Part shown: positions 1-8,175 of the stretch, one piece after another
How the letters are laid out: every line of letters starts with the position of its first letter
Numbering within the stretch: position 1 is the stretch's first letter
Assembly: GCA_030682835.1 (NCBI GenBank)
Contig: JAUXNG010000051.1
Span: forward strand, 19,896-83,895
Source of the DNA: Hydrogenophaga sp.
Lineage (GTDB): Bacteria; Pseudomonadota; Gammaproteobacteria; Burkholderiales; Burkholderiaceae_C
Direction: 5' to 3'
Length of the DNA stretch: 64,000 bases
Position numbers and translations under genes: made by a program
Notes under the pieces: generated by a model
The model's database searches: none
Seen by the model: the letters and a program-made list of their open reading frames with translations, nothing else
Told to the model about the DNA's origin: nothing

Positions 1-42
1 GCTCCGAACCCTTGCCCTTTGACCGCCTACACGCCCCTGCAC

Positions 43-948
43 ATGCCCGTTTCCTCCCTCCTCCACGCGCTCGCCCAACCCAGCCGCCGCGCCCACCTGC
101 TGGGCGGCCTGGGCGCGCTGGCGCTGCTGGGCTGGCCGGCACTGGCCCGGGCCACACCGGGGGCTGGTCCCTGGCCCCGGGCCGCGGCGGTGCCGGGTGG
201 CGTCGCGCGCCTGTCACTCGGCCCGGGGCCCGCGCGGCCGCAGGCCTTTGTGGTGCAGGACGGCGCCGAGGTGCCGCTGATGGTGGTGGGTGACGTGATC
301 GAGTGGACGGCGGTGGTGGGCATTCCGCTGTCGGCCCCGCCGGGCGAGGCGCGCACCGGGGTGCGCACGACCGATGGCGGCGTGCGCGACATCGCCTACG
401 CCGTGGCCCCCAAGCGCTATGCGGAGCAGCATCTGAAAGTAGCGCCGCGCACGGTGGACCTGTCGCCCGAAGACCTCGCACGTTTCGAGCGCGAGCGCGC
501 CCACCAGCAGTCCGTGATCGGCACCTTCACCGAGCTGCCGCCCGCACAGGCCGCGCACGGCTGGAAGATGCGCGTGCCCACGCCGGGTCGGCGCTCCAGT
601 TCGTTCGGCCTGCGCCGCGTATTCAACGGGCAGGCGCGAAACCCGCACAGCGGCATGGACATCGCCGCGCCCACCGGCACCCCGGTGGTCGCACCGTTGC
701 CGGGGCGGGTGATCGACACCGGCGACTATTTCTTCAACGGACTGACGGTGTGGCTTGACCACGGCGGCGGCCTGCTCAGCATGGTGTGCCACCTGAGCGC
801 CATCGACGTGAAAACCGGCGACCTGCTGAGCACCGGCGATCGCGTCGGCGCGGTGGGCGCCACCGGGCGGGTGACCGGGCCACATCTGCACTGGGGCGTG
901 ATGCTCAACCGCGCCATGGTCGACCCGGCCCTGTTCGTCGACGCCTGA
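43..948 (+). CDS. M23 family metallopeptidase, exported
   Basis: Predicted LytM-type zinc endopeptidase that cuts peptidoglycan cross-links in the periplasm. The 301-residue product has an N-terminal signal (Arg-Arg at 15-16, hydrophobic run about 19-36, then ALARA). A C-terminal peptidase domain begins near residue 175. Zinc ligands are visible as HSGMD (His202, Asp206) and HLHWG (His281, His283), so the active site looks intact. The ATG at 43 is chosen over the upstream in-frame TTG at 19 because the signal peptide starts there. The region from 40 to 170 resembles the N-terminal domain seen in other proteobacterial M23 proteins, but I cannot name it. The next gene follows after 13 bases and is unrelated in function. 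Confidence 0.88.
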   Translation: MPVSSLLHALAQPSRRAHLLGGLGALALLGWPALARATPGAGPWPRAAAVPGGVARLSLGPGPARPQAFVVQDGAEVPLMVVGDVIEWTAVVGIPLSAPPGEARTGVRTTDGGVRDIAYAVAPKRYAEQHLKVAPRTVDLSPEDLARFERERAHQQSVIGTFTELPPAQAAHGWKMRVPTPGRRSSSFGLRRVFNGQARNPHSGMDIAAPTGTPVVAPLPGRVIDTGDYFFNGLTVWLDHGGGLLSMVCHLSAIDVKTGDLLSTGDRVGAVGATGRVTGPHLHWGVMLNRAMVDPALFVDA

Positions 949-961
949 GCACCGCTGGCCC

Positions 962-1498
962 ATGCTGATCCGTTTCAACAAGCCCTATGGCGTGCTCAGC
1001 CAGTTCACGCCCGAGGGGCGCTGGCGCGGCCTGAAAGATTTCATCGACCTGCCCGGCGTGTACGTGGCGGGCCGGCTCGACGCCGACAGCGAGGGCCTGC
1101 TGCTGCTCACCGACGACGGCCAGCAACAGGCGCGCATTGCCGACCCGCGTTTCAAGATGGAAAAAACCTACTGGGTGCAGGTGGACGGGGTGCCCGACGA
1201 GGCCGCGTTGGCCCGGCTGCGCCGCGGTGTGCTGCTCAAGGACGGCCCCACGCTGCCGGCCCGTGCCCGCACCATCGACGAACCCGCCGGCCTGTGGCCG
1301 CGCGACCCGCCGATCCGTGTGCGCCAGGCCCAGCCCACGGCGTGGCTGGAGCTGGTCATCCGCGAGGGGCGCAACCGGCAGGTTCGTCGCATGACCGCGG
1401 CGGTGGGCCTGCCTACGCTGCGGCTGATCCGTGCCGCCATCGGCCCGCATGGCCTGGACGGCCTGGCGCCCGGCACCTGGGCCAGCGCGCAGACCTGA
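962..1498 (+). CDS. rluE: 23S rRNA pseudouridine synthase RluE
   Basis: Isomerises a uridine of 23S rRNA (U2457 in E. coli) to pseudouridine. The 178-residue protein matches the RluE/RsuA group along its length: FNKPYGVLSQF at the start, the catalytic aspartate in GRLDADSEGLLLLT, and the C-terminal block GRNRQVRRMTA followed by PTLRLIR. It lacks the long basic N-terminal extension of the E. coli enzyme and has no S4 domain, as expected for RluE. The gene lies 13 bases after the peptidase gene and may be co-transcribed with it. Confidence 0.9.
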   Translation: MLIRFNKPYGVLSQFTPEGRWRGLKDFIDLPGVYVAGRLDADSEGLLLLTDDGQQQARIADPRFKMEKTYWVQVDGVPDEAALARLRRGVLLKDGPTLPARARTIDEPAGLWPRDPPIRVRQAQPTAWLELVIREGRNRQVRRMTAAVGLPTLRLIRAAIGPHGLDGLAPGTWASAQT

Positions 1499-1527
1499 TG
1501 ATTCGCCCTTGGGCAGTCTTGAATTCC

Positions 1528-1573
1528 GTTCGGGCTGAGCCTGTTGAAGCCCTTCGACAAACTCAGGGCGAAC
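1528..1573. repeat. REP-like palindromic intergenic repeat
   Basis: A 46-base imperfect palindrome in the 108-base gap between rluE and the convergent DUF2235 gene. The outer arms are GTTCG...CGAAC, and the inner halves read CTGAGCCTGTTGAAG and CTTCGACAAACTCAG. This motif (GTTCG-CTGAGC-TGTCGAAG type) is a familiar dispersed repeat in proteobacterial genomes. Its position between convergent genes suggests a role in transcript ends. Only one copy is seen in this window. Confidence 0.7.
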
Positions 1574-1606
1574 GGTTCTGCTTCAGGGGGACCCAATCCC
1601 CATGGC

Positions 1607-3268
1607 TCACGGCCGGCGCGAGAACACCCCGCCCAGCCACACCCACAGCAGGGCCGCGAGCGCCAGCAGCTTGCCTGCGCTGAACACCGACACCGCTGCC
1701 GCCACCACCAGACCGCCGCTTTCCAGGTGTTGCGAGCCCAGGTTTTCGGCCAGATCGAACAGCACCAGCGCCAGCATGGCCCGGTGCGCGTGGCGCGACA
1801 GCCACGGCAGGCGCCGGCCCTTGGGCACCGCCCGCGCCGCCTGGCGGCGCAAGGCCCAGGCCACCGGCCAGGCCAGCCACACGGCGTAGAGCGGCAGCAG
1901 CCAGGCATCGAGCGCGAGGGCCTGGCCGAGACGGCCACTGTCGCACACGATGCCCAGATCGGCGTGCCAGGGGGCCAGCAGCTGGGCGGCGGACGGCACC
2001 CAGGCGACCCACCCGGGCGCGCCGCGCAGGCTGCACACCTGCGCGTCGGCCAGCGCGGTGAAGCCCAGCAGCACCAGCACGGCCAAGCCCAGCAGCCAGC
2101 CCAGCACCGAGCGGCGCCGAGCGGCCGGCGAGGCGCGCGCCGGGGTAGCCTGTGCCACGGGCCTTGCGCTGGCGTCCACCACGTCGCTGTGCACCGGGTC
2201 GCCGGTGGTGCGCGGGCGCGTGTCCAGGCCGGTCCAGGCCCAGAACGGGCATTCCAGCGTCTGGTCGTGCAAAGGCTGGGTGCTGTCGGGCCGGCCCGCG
2301 GGCGGCTGTGCCAGCAGCAGGCCGTGTTCTTCGGCCTCCCGCGCCATCCACGCCAGGGTGATCTGGGAGAGTCCGTCTTCCCGATAGGCGCCGCCGATGT
2401 CGCTGTGCGCGCCGCGGAACCAGCGCTGGTCAAAGCTGCGGTGTGCCTGCTCGTCGGCGCTGAAGTCGGGCGCGCGGTACAGGCGCGGGGCGTATTTCAC
2501 CCGGGTCTCGTGCAGCGCCACCGCGTGGCGCACATGCACGAAGCGCTTGCCCGCGACGTCGGGCGAGTTGGTGATGCGCAGGCCGCCCAACACCCCGCTG
2601 CCGATGGTTTCCACCGTGTCCCAGACGCCAATGAAGTGCAGCAGCGGGCGGCGGTGCAGCGAGAAGTGCTCCACCACATCGTTCGCAAAGCGGGTGCGCG
2701 CCGGGCCGGGCTCGGCGAAATAGGTGCGCACCAGACTGCCCAGCACCGCCAGGCCCGGCGTCTGCACCAGGCCGTACATGTTCACCATGCCGCTGACCGA
2801 ACGCGCGGTGAAGGCCCCGCGCGAGAAGCCCAACAGGTAGATGCGGTCGCCGACCTCGTAGTGCCGGGCGAGGAATTCGTAGGCTTCGGCGATGTTCTCG
2901 AAAGCGCCCGTGCCCAGCGCCAGGGCCTTGAGGCGGCGCGCCCGCTCGGCCAGCCGGCCCCACCAGCCGGCAGCCGGAAAGGCGTTCGCAGTTCCCACAC
3001 CGGGGTCGTAATACACCAGCTGGGCCGGCCGCACCCGGTCGTCGGGGCTGTCTTTCTCCAGCAGGCGCATGAGCTTGACGACGTTGGTGTCGCGGCTGTT
3101 GCCCAGAATGTTGCCACTGCCATCGAACAGCAGCACCAGGTTGCGCCCGGGTTTCGTGGCCCACTGCTCGTCGGCACGCCGGACCTCGCTCAGCACATCC
3201 TCGCGCGCCGCGCGGGGCTCGGAGCGTGCTGCGGGTTCGGTGGCGGACGGGACAGTGGAGTCGGTCAT
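1607..3268 (-). CDS. DUF2235 domain hydrolase with C-terminal membrane segments
   Basis: Predicted alpha/beta-hydrolase of the DUF2235 family, which includes type VI secretion phospholipase effectors and housekeeping lipases. The 553-residue protein shows the nucleophile elbow GFSRGA (Ser149), an N-terminal block LVLLFDGSGN at 45-54 and a late FRGAHSDIGG block. After about residue 375 it changes to hydrophobic segments (GWLLGLAVLVLLGFTALA, further ones around 450-550), so it is probably anchored in a membrane with the hydrolase domain at the N-terminus. No VgrG, Hcp or immunity gene is adjacent, so an effector role is not supported. Start: ATG at 3268, with no better candidate downstream. Confidence 0.8.
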   Translation of the reverse strand: MTDSTVPSATEPAARSEPRAAREDVLSEVRRADEQWATKPGRNLVLLFDGSGNILGNSRDTNVVKLMRLLEKDSPDDRVRPAQLVYYDPGVGTANAFPAAGWWGRLAERARRLKALALGTGAFENIAEAYEFLARHYEVGDRIYLLGFSRGAFTARSVSGMVNMYGLVQTPGLAVLGSLVRTYFAEPGPARTRFANDVVEHFSLHRRPLLHFIGVWDTVETIGSGVLGGLRITNSPDVAGKRFVHVRHAVALHETRVKYAPRLYRAPDFSADEQAHRSFDQRWFRGAHSDIGGAYREDGLSQITLAWMAREAEEHGLLLAQPPAGRPDSTQPLHDQTLECPFWAWTGLDTRPRTTGDPVHSDVVDASARPVAQATPARASPAARRRSVLGWLLGLAVLVLLGFTALADAQVCSLRGAPGWVAWVPSAAQLLAPWHADLGIVCDSGRLGQALALDAWLLPLYAVWLAWPVAWALRRQAARAVPKGRRLPWLSRHAHRAMLALVLFDLAENLGSQHLESGGLVVAAAVSVFSAGKLLALAALLWVWLGGVFSRRP

Positions 3269-3326
3269 GGTTCAGCGGTGGCGGCCGGTGCGCGCGGCAC
3301 CTGCGCGGGAAAACTGGGCAATGGCA

Positions 3327-4016
3327 TCAGAAAGCCAGCGCCTGCTGGGGAGATGGCCCCTGCGAGGGCAACGGCGCGGGTTCGCCAGTCAGCACACCAG
3401 GGCCGGTTCGTTGCATCAGCCCGGCTGCCTCGGCGGGGCTGGCCTGCAGCCAGCGCTGGTGGTCCGCCGGGTCCAGCACCACCAGCATGCGCTTCTCGTC
3501 GCCAGGGCGGTGCATGCGACCCATGAGAGGGTGGCCATCGGCATTCACGGTCAGCAGCGTGAAGCTGCGTGCAAGCTCGCCGGTGTCCGGGTCGATCCAG
3601 GTCTCGTGCAGGGCGGCCACGGCAAACGGCATGCCGCCCGCTGCGGTGATGCGCCAGCGCACCGCGCGCCCGCTTTCCCAGCAGGGCTCGAAGAAATCCA
3701 GCATGGGCGCCAGCGCGTACCGCTGTTCGCGCCAGGGGCTGCGAAAGCTCGGCTTTTCTGCCACGGTCTCGCTGCGTGCGTTGCAGGTGCGCCGCGACAG
3801 CTCGGTGCCCTGCCGCGCATCGCGCGACCAGCGGGGCATCAATCCGAAGCGCGCCAGCTCGCACACCGGCGCCCCCGACGCGCCTCTGAACACAATCGGC
3901 GCCGGGTAGCCCGGAAAGGTCTCGGGTGGCCAGGCCTGCGGCGGCAGGGGAGCGCCGCCCAGCACCGCCAGGCCGCCAAGGGCTGGCGGCGTGGCGGGTG
4001 TGTAGTTGGTGCACAT
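3327..4016 (-). CDS. SRAP domain protein (YedK/HMCES type)
   Basis: SOS-response-associated peptidase family. These proteins form a thiazolidine crosslink with abasic sites in single-stranded DNA through their N-terminal cysteine. The 229-residue protein begins MCTNY, which places the required Cys2 directly after the start. It also has the conserved NARSET block, an acidic residue in DFFEP (usually FYEW) and the catalytic His in GRMH. Although the frame stays open well upstream, the start at 4016 is fixed by the need for Cys2. The variant DFFEPCWE in place of FYEW is mildly divergent but keeps the glutamate. Confidence 0.88.
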   Translation of the reverse strand: MCTNYTPATPPALGGLAVLGGAPLPPQAWPPETFPGYPAPIVFRGASGAPVCELARFGLMPRWSRDARQGTELSRRTCNARSETVAEKPSFRSPWREQRYALAPMLDFFEPCWESGRAVRWRITAAGGMPFAVAALHETWIDPDTGELARSFTLLTVNADGHPLMGRMHRPGDEKRMLVVLDPADHQRWLQASPAEAAGLMQRTGPGVLTGEPAPLPSQGPSPQQALAF

Positions 4017-4109
4017 GTCCCGCATTCTGGCAGCGCGCTGGGCCGTGAGGGCGCGGTGTGACACCTGGTTGCAGCAGCGCCCGCCACCACGTGCGGATAA
4101 TGCGCCGTC

Positions 4110-4595
4110 ATGACCGAAACCCTGACCCTGTCCTCCAGCCTGTTCCCGCTGGGCTGGCAGCATTACCTGCTGGGCGGCCTGCTGATTGGCTCTGGTGTGG
4201 TGCTGCTGTTTGCGCTGACTGGCCTGATCGGCGGCATGAGCACCGTGTTTTCCAGCAGCTGGTCCTTCGTGTCGAAACGCGCGTTCTTCCAGCAGGCGCG
4301 GCTGACCGGCTCGCGCGTCTGGCGGCTGGTGTACGCGGCTGGTCTGGTGCTGGGCGCCGGCATCTGGTGGCTCGCTTTTTCCGACGGCACGCCGCTGCGC
4401 ACCGAGGTGCCGGCGGGCCTGCTGCTGGTGGGCGGCTTTCTGGTGGGCTACGGGGCACGGCTGGGCAATGGCTGCACCTCGGGCCATGGCATCTGCGGCC
4501 TAGGCTCGCTGCAGTGGCCCTCACTCCTGGCGGTACTCACCTTCATGGGCACGGCCTTTCTCACCGCCAATTTGGTGGCGTGGTGGCTGGCATGA
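4110..4595 (+). CDS. YeeE/YedE family membrane protein, N-terminal half-transporter
   Basis: Integral membrane protein of the YeeE/YedE (DUF395) family, related to the thiosulfate transporter TsuA. The 161-residue protein has four or five hydrophobic segments and the family signature GYGARLGNGCTSGHGICG near residues 115-132, with the conserved cysteines. It is half the size of TsuA. The downstream gene encodes the second half and starts inside this stop codon (ATGA overlap), so the two are translationally coupled and probably form one transporter. The substrate is likely a sulfur compound, by inference from the family. Confidence 0.88.
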   Translation: MTETLTLSSSLFPLGWQHYLLGGLLIGSGVVLLFALTGLIGGMSTVFSSSWSFVSKRAFFQQARLTGSRVWRLVYAAGLVLGAGIWWLAFSDGTPLRTEVPAGLLLVGGFLVGYGARLGNGCTSGHGICGLGSLQWPSLLAVLTFMGTAFLTANLVAWWLA

Positions 4596-5047
4596 GCACC
4601 ACGCTCCACTCCCCCACCGCCCAACCGGCGCCCGCCTCGCCGGTGGCACGCCTGCTGGCCACGCTGGCCGCTGGCGTGCTGTTCGGTTTCGGCCTGGCGC
4701 TCTCGACCATGGTGCAACCCGAGGTGGTGCTGAGCTTTCTGCGCTTTGAAGACTTCGGCCTGATGCTCGTCATGGGTGGCGCGGTGGCGGTGACGCTGCT
4801 GGGCTACCAGCTGCTGCCACGGCTGTTCAAGGGGCCTCTGCTGGGTGGTGGTTTCCAGCGCCACACCAGCCACTGGAACCGCGACACGCTGCAGGGCGCG
4901 GCGCTGTTTGGGGTCGGCTGGGGACTGTGCGGCGTGTGTCCCGGCCCCGCCATTGCCGGCCTGGGCACCGGCAACTGGGCCCTGCTCTGGGCGCTGGCCG
5001 GCATTGCGCTGGGTGCGCTGGCGCAAGGCCTGCGCGCCCGGAACTGA
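4592..5047 (+). CDS. YeeE/YedE family membrane protein, C-terminal half-transporter
   Basis: Second half of the split YeeE/YedE transporter. The 151-residue product has hydrophobic segments and carries the second signature in altered form: GFGLALSTMVQPEVVLSF near the start and GVGWGLCGVCPGPA near residue 113. It lacks its own clear ribosome site and overlaps the upstream stop by four bases, which supports coupling. A linker rich in Pro and Ala precedes the first membrane segment. Confidence 0.88.
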   Translation: MSTTLHSPTAQPAPASPVARLLATLAAGVLFGFGLALSTMVQPEVVLSFLRFEDFGLMLVMGGAVAVTLLGYQLLPRLFKGPLLGGGFQRHTSHWNRDTLQGAALFGVGWGLCGVCPGPAIAGLGTGNWALLWALAGIALGALAQGLRARN

Positions 5048-5054
5048 TGCTCAC

Positions 5055-5705
5055 ATGAACAACCTGCCCTTCAGCCCGGCCGCGGACCGCAACAAGCAGC
5101 CCATCCTGGAGGCGCTGCGCCGGTTGCTGCCACCCCATGGGCTGGCCCTGGAGATCGCCGCCGGCACCGGTCAGCACACGGCGTGGCTGGCGGGCGGCAT
5201 GCCCAGCTGGACCTGGCAGCCCACCGACCTGGATCCGAACGCCCTGCCAGCCATCGCCGCCTGGGTGGCACAGGCCGGCGTGGCCAATGTGCGGCCGCCC
5301 CGGCAACTCGACGTGACGACGCCCCTGTGGCCCGACAGCACACAGCCCTTCAGCGAGCCGTTCGACGCCATCTTCTGCGCCAACCTGCTGCACATCGCCC
5401 CCTGGGCCGCCTGCCAGGCGCTCATGCAGGGCGCGGCCCGCCACCTCACGCCCGACGGCCTGCTCATCACCTACGGCCCTTACCTGGAAGAAGGCGTGCC
5501 CACCTCGACGGGTAACCGCGGCTTTGATGCCAGCCTGCGCGCCACCAACCCGGCCTGGGGCCTGCGGCACCTGCGGGACGTGGCCGAGGAAGCACGGCAG
5601 GCGGGTTTCAGCCTGCGCCAGCGTGTGCCCATGCCAGCCAACAACCTGCTGCTGGTCTGGTCGCGGGGAACCACAAGCGACAGCGGCGGCTCCACCCCGG
5701 GCTGA
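5055..5705 (+). CDS. DUF938 SAM-dependent methyltransferase-like protein
   Basis: Class I methyltransferase fold of the DUF938 family; the substrate is unknown. The 216-residue protein starts MNNLPFSPAADRNKQPIL, typical of the family, and contains the SAM-binding glycine loop EIAAGTGQH, an acidic motif after strand 2 (PTDLDP), and the block FDAIFCANLLHIAPW. It begins seven bases after the YeeE stop, so it may share that transcript, but no functional link is known. Confidence 0.85.
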   Translation: MNNLPFSPAADRNKQPILEALRRLLPPHGLALEIAAGTGQHTAWLAGGMPSWTWQPTDLDPNALPAIAAWVAQAGVANVRPPRQLDVTTPLWPDSTQPFSEPFDAIFCANLLHIAPWAACQALMQGAARHLTPDGLLITYGPYLEEGVPTSTGNRGFDASLRATNPAWGLRHLRDVAEEARQAGFSLRQRVPMPANNLLLVWSRGTTSDSGGSTPG

Positions 5706-5746
5706 ACGGCCAGCCCGGCCGCCCTCTTTGCCATCACCCCACCCTC

Positions 5747-6238
5747 ATGCTCAGAAACCTGAAAGACCTGTTTGACCAGCTGGCCCGCAGCCTGGACACA
5801 GCCGCTTCGCAGCCTCCTGCCGAACGCGAGCACACCCTGCAGCTGGCCACCGCCGTGCTGCTGGTCGAGGTGATGCGCGCCGACCCCTCGGTGAGCGAGG
5901 CCGAATGCGATGCCGTGGTGCGGGCTCTTCGGGGCAAGTTCGCGCTGGCAGAAGACGAACTGGCCCGCCTGCTCGACTTGGCCCACGAAACCGCCCGCAC
6001 CGCCTACGACTACCAGCGCTTCACCAGCAGCCTGAACGAACACTTCAGCCAGGAACAGAAGATCCGCGTGGTCGAGGCGATGTGGGAAGTGGCCTATGCC
6101 GACCAGCGCATCGACCCGAACGAGCACCACGTGATCAGCAAGGTGGCAGGGCTTCTGCACGTCACGCACGGCGAATACATCGGCGCCAAGCTGCGCGCCC
6201 AGGAAGCTGCTCAGTCATCAGCCCCCCAGGGAGACTGA
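5747..6238 (+). CDS. TerB family protein
   Basis: Small cytosolic helical protein of the TerB (tellurite-resistance B/COG4103) family. The 163-residue protein has the acidic metal-binding pattern repeated twice: MRADPSVSEAEC near residue 43 and AYADQRIDPNEHHVI near residue 117. Stand-alone TerB proteins of this kind are widespread in betaproteobacteria and have no proven role. No terACDEZ genes are nearby, so tellurite resistance should not be assumed. Confidence 0.85.
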   Translation: MLRNLKDLFDQLARSLDTAASQPPAEREHTLQLATAVLLVEVMRADPSVSEAECDAVVRALRGKFALAEDELARLLDLAHETARTAYDYQRFTSSLNEHFSQEQKIRVVEAMWEVAYADQRIDPNEHHVISKVAGLLHVTHGEYIGAKLRAQEAAQSSAPQGD

Positions 6239-6365
6239 TGCCGCACCGCGCAGGGCGACACACCTGCTTGCAAGCGCCGCCCACCGGTCTGCGATGATGC
6301 GCCCAAGCCGCTGACAGGCGGTGCCTGTTCAGCCGACCCCCTGCCGACCTTCTGTAGTTCCCGCC

Positions 6366-6956
6366 ATGACCACCCGACGCGCCACCCTCGCCCTCTCTGT
6401 TCTGCTCGCTCTGGGCCTGGGCGCCTGTTCCCGTGACGACAAGCCGGCGCCCGCCGCTGCACCTGGCGCCATGAGCCCGGCACAGGCGTTCGAAGCCGTG
6501 GCAGCCCAGGGCCGCGGCTTCAACGTGGGCACGCTCATGAGCGCCAACCCGGTGTACGTGTTGTTCGACCCCCAGTGCCCGCACTGTGGCCACCTCTGGA
6601 ACGCCGCCCGGCCGCTGCAGAACAACATGAAGTTCGTGTGGATTCCGGTGGCCATCCTCGGCCCCAAGAGCCTGCCGCAGGGCGCGGCGCTGATGCAGGC
6701 CGCCGACCCGGTGCAGGCCATGAACGACCACGAACAATCGCTGCTGGCCGGGCAGGGCGGCACGTCCGCCTCGGCCAGCGTGCCGGACGATATCTCGGAC
6801 GCGATCAAGGCCAACACCGCGCTGCTCAACAGCCTGGGTGCCGAGTCGGTGCCGTTCATCGTGGCCCGCCACGCGCGCAGCGGCGAGGTGGTCACCCGCG
6901 CCGGCTCCATGGACACCGCAGCGCTGGTCAATTTCCTGGGCATGGGCGAGCGCTGA
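6366..6956 (+). CDS. Thioredoxin-fold lipoprotein with CPHC motif (DsbC/DsbG-like)
   Basis: Predicted periplasmic thiol-disulfide protein. The 196-residue product has a lipoprotein signal (hydrophobic run, then LGLGACS, lipid on the Cys). A thioredoxin-like domain contains FDPQCPHCGHLW with a CPHC redox centre near residue 75 and the cis-proline region SVPFIV. It resembles the catalytic half of DsbG/DsbC but lacks their N-terminal dimerisation domain, so it is probably monomeric. The upstream 127 bases hold no recognisable gene. Confidence 0.85.
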   Translation: MTTRRATLALSVLLALGLGACSRDDKPAPAAAPGAMSPAQAFEAVAAQGRGFNVGTLMSANPVYVLFDPQCPHCGHLWNAARPLQNNMKFVWIPVAILGPKSLPQGAALMQAADPVQAMNDHEQSLLAGQGGTSASASVPDDISDAIKANTALLNSLGAESVPFIVARHARSGEVVTRAGSMDTAALVNFLGMGER

Positions 6957-7045
6957 AACCCCGGCCGGTGCCTCCGGGGTGCGCGGAATCTGCCTTACCA
7001 TCGGCGCTGAAAGGCCACAGTCCGTGGCTGCCAACGGAGTCCCCC

Positions 7046-7186
7046 ATGGGCAAAGAACAGCGCAACGAAAAGATGTCGAAAAAACCGAAAAAGGACACCT
7101 CGGCCCCCAAGGGCCCGGTGAGTTCGGACCGACCCACCCCGCCGATGACCTCGGTGCTGCCGCGCGGCAAAGAAAAGAACAAGTGA
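7046..7186 (+). CDS. Small basic hypothetical protein (46 aa)
   Basis: Encodes a 46-residue Lys-rich, probably disordered protein (MGKEQRNEKMSKKPKKD at the start, PRGKEKNK at the end). A GGAG ribosome site lies six bases before the ATG, and the codon use is like that of the neighbours. Short proteins with this MGKEQR start occur in many Comamonadaceae; that is recalled knowledge, not checked. The function is unknown. The high charge would fit binding to nucleic acid or the ribosome, but nothing proves it. Confidence 0.65.
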   Translation: MGKEQRNEKMSKKPKKDTSAPKGPVSSDRPTPPMTSVLPRGKEKNK

Positions 7187-7196
7187 GCCCCTGCGC

Positions 7197-7478
7197 ATGA
7201 AAGCCACCTGGAACGGCGCCGTGATCGCCGAAAGCGATGACACCGTGCTGGTGGAGGGCAACCACTACTTTCCCGAGAGCGCACTCAACCGAGCGGTGGT
7301 GACCTTCAGCAACCACCGCACCAGCTGCCCCTGGAAGGGCCAGGCGCACTATTACTCGCTGCTGGTGAACGGCGAACTCAACGCGGACGCCGCCTGGTAC
7401 TACCCGGACCCCAAGCCGGAGGCCGACAACATCCGCGGGCGCGTGGCCTTCTGGAAAGGCGTGAAGGTCGAGGCCTGA
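7197..7478 (+). CDS. DUF427 domain protein
   Basis: Short protein of the DUF427 family. The 93-residue product shows the family blocks MKATWNGAVIAESDDT, the HYFP segment and SCPWKGQAHYYSL, followed by AAWYYPDPKPEA. It begins ten bases after the small basic protein, so the two may be co-transcribed. The biochemical role is unknown. Confidence 0.9.
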   Translation: MKATWNGAVIAESDDTVLVEGNHYFPESALNRAVVTFSNHRTSCPWKGQAHYYSLLVNGELNADAAWYYPDPKPEADNIRGRVAFWKGVKVEA

Positions 7479-7488
7479 GGCGGCGGGC

Positions 7489-8091
7489 TCACTTCCCCGC
7501 GCCGCCCAGCTTGCGCAGCTTGGCCTGCCACTCGGCCACGCCCTTGTCGCCCAGCTTGTCCACCATGCCCACCAGGGTCTCGTGGATGGGCCCGAATCCC
7601 ACAAAACCCAAAATGTTGCGCTCCAGCGCCTTGAGGCTGTGCGCGCGGAAATACCAGCGGTAGACGAGGGCCGGCATGCCCATGGTCACGACCACCCGGG
7701 CCGAACGGCCTTTGAGCCCCTTGCGGCCAAACGGGTTGCCGCCTTCGGGGCCAAACGCAAAACCCGGTCGTGCCACCTGTTCCAGGAAACCCTTGAGCAT
7801 GGCAGGCATGTCACCCAGCCAGAGCGGAAAGAAGATCACCACGTGCTGGGCCCAGGCCAGGTCGTCCTGTGCACCCTGCAGCGTAGGCGGCACCGGGCCG
7901 TGCTGCCAGTCCTGCGGACTTCGAAGCAAGGGAAAGTCGAGCGTGGCGATGGCTATGCGCCGCAGCTCGTGGCCCGCGGCGGCGGCGCCTTCGGCGTAGG
8001 CGTCGGCCAGCACGTGGTTGAGGTGGTGCTCGTCCGGGTCGGGGTGGCCTTCGATGAGCAGGATGCGGCGGGGGGTGGAGGGGGTGGTCAT
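7489..8091 (-). CDS. NAD(P)H-dependent flavodoxin-fold oxidoreductase (KefF/MdaB-like)
   Basis: Predicted FMN/FAD-binding quinone reductase of the flavodoxin_2 family. The 200-residue protein has the N-terminal block RILLIEGHPDPDEHHLN, the flavin-loop region FFPLWLGDMPAMLKGFLEQV and a later GRSARVVVTMGMP block. It converges with the DUF427 gene, leaving ten bases between the stops. A TTGAC-N4-GTCAA dyad at 8149-8162 lies 58 bases upstream of its start and could bind an FNR/CRP-family regulator. Confidence 0.85.
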   Translation of the reverse strand: MTTPSTPRRILLIEGHPDPDEHHLNHVLADAYAEGAAAAGHELRRIAIATLDFPLLRSPQDWQHGPVPPTLQGAQDDLAWAQHVVIFFPLWLGDMPAMLKGFLEQVARPGFAFGPEGGNPFGRKGLKGRSARVVVTMGMPALVYRWYFRAHSLKALERNILGFVGFGPIHETLVGMVDKLGDKGVAEWQAKLRKLGGAGK

Positions 8092-8148
8092 GGCAGCTCG
8101 CGTGTGTGAGAGGTGCCTCCATGCTCACACCGAGCCGCCACGCAGGCT

Positions 8149-8162
8149 TTGACCCGCGTCAA
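8149..8162. promoter_or_regulatory. TTGAC-N4-GTCAA dyad (FNR/CRP-type site)
   Basis: Perfect interrupted palindrome TTGAC-CCGC-GTCAA, close to the FNR/Anr consensus TTGAT-N4-ATCAA. It lies between the start of the flavodoxin-fold oxidoreductase and the end of rbgA. A second site with the same arms occurs at 18089-18102. Regulation is inferred from shape only. Confidence 0.4.
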
Positions 8163-8175
8163 GCCGGGTGCGTGG

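Noticed and set aside
1607..3268. Type VI secretion lipase effector
   Set aside because: No VgrG, PAAR, Hcp or immunity gene is adjacent, and the C-terminus is a membrane region.
5747..6238. Tellurite resistance locus
   Set aside because: Only a stand-alone TerB-like gene is present; no other ter genes are near.
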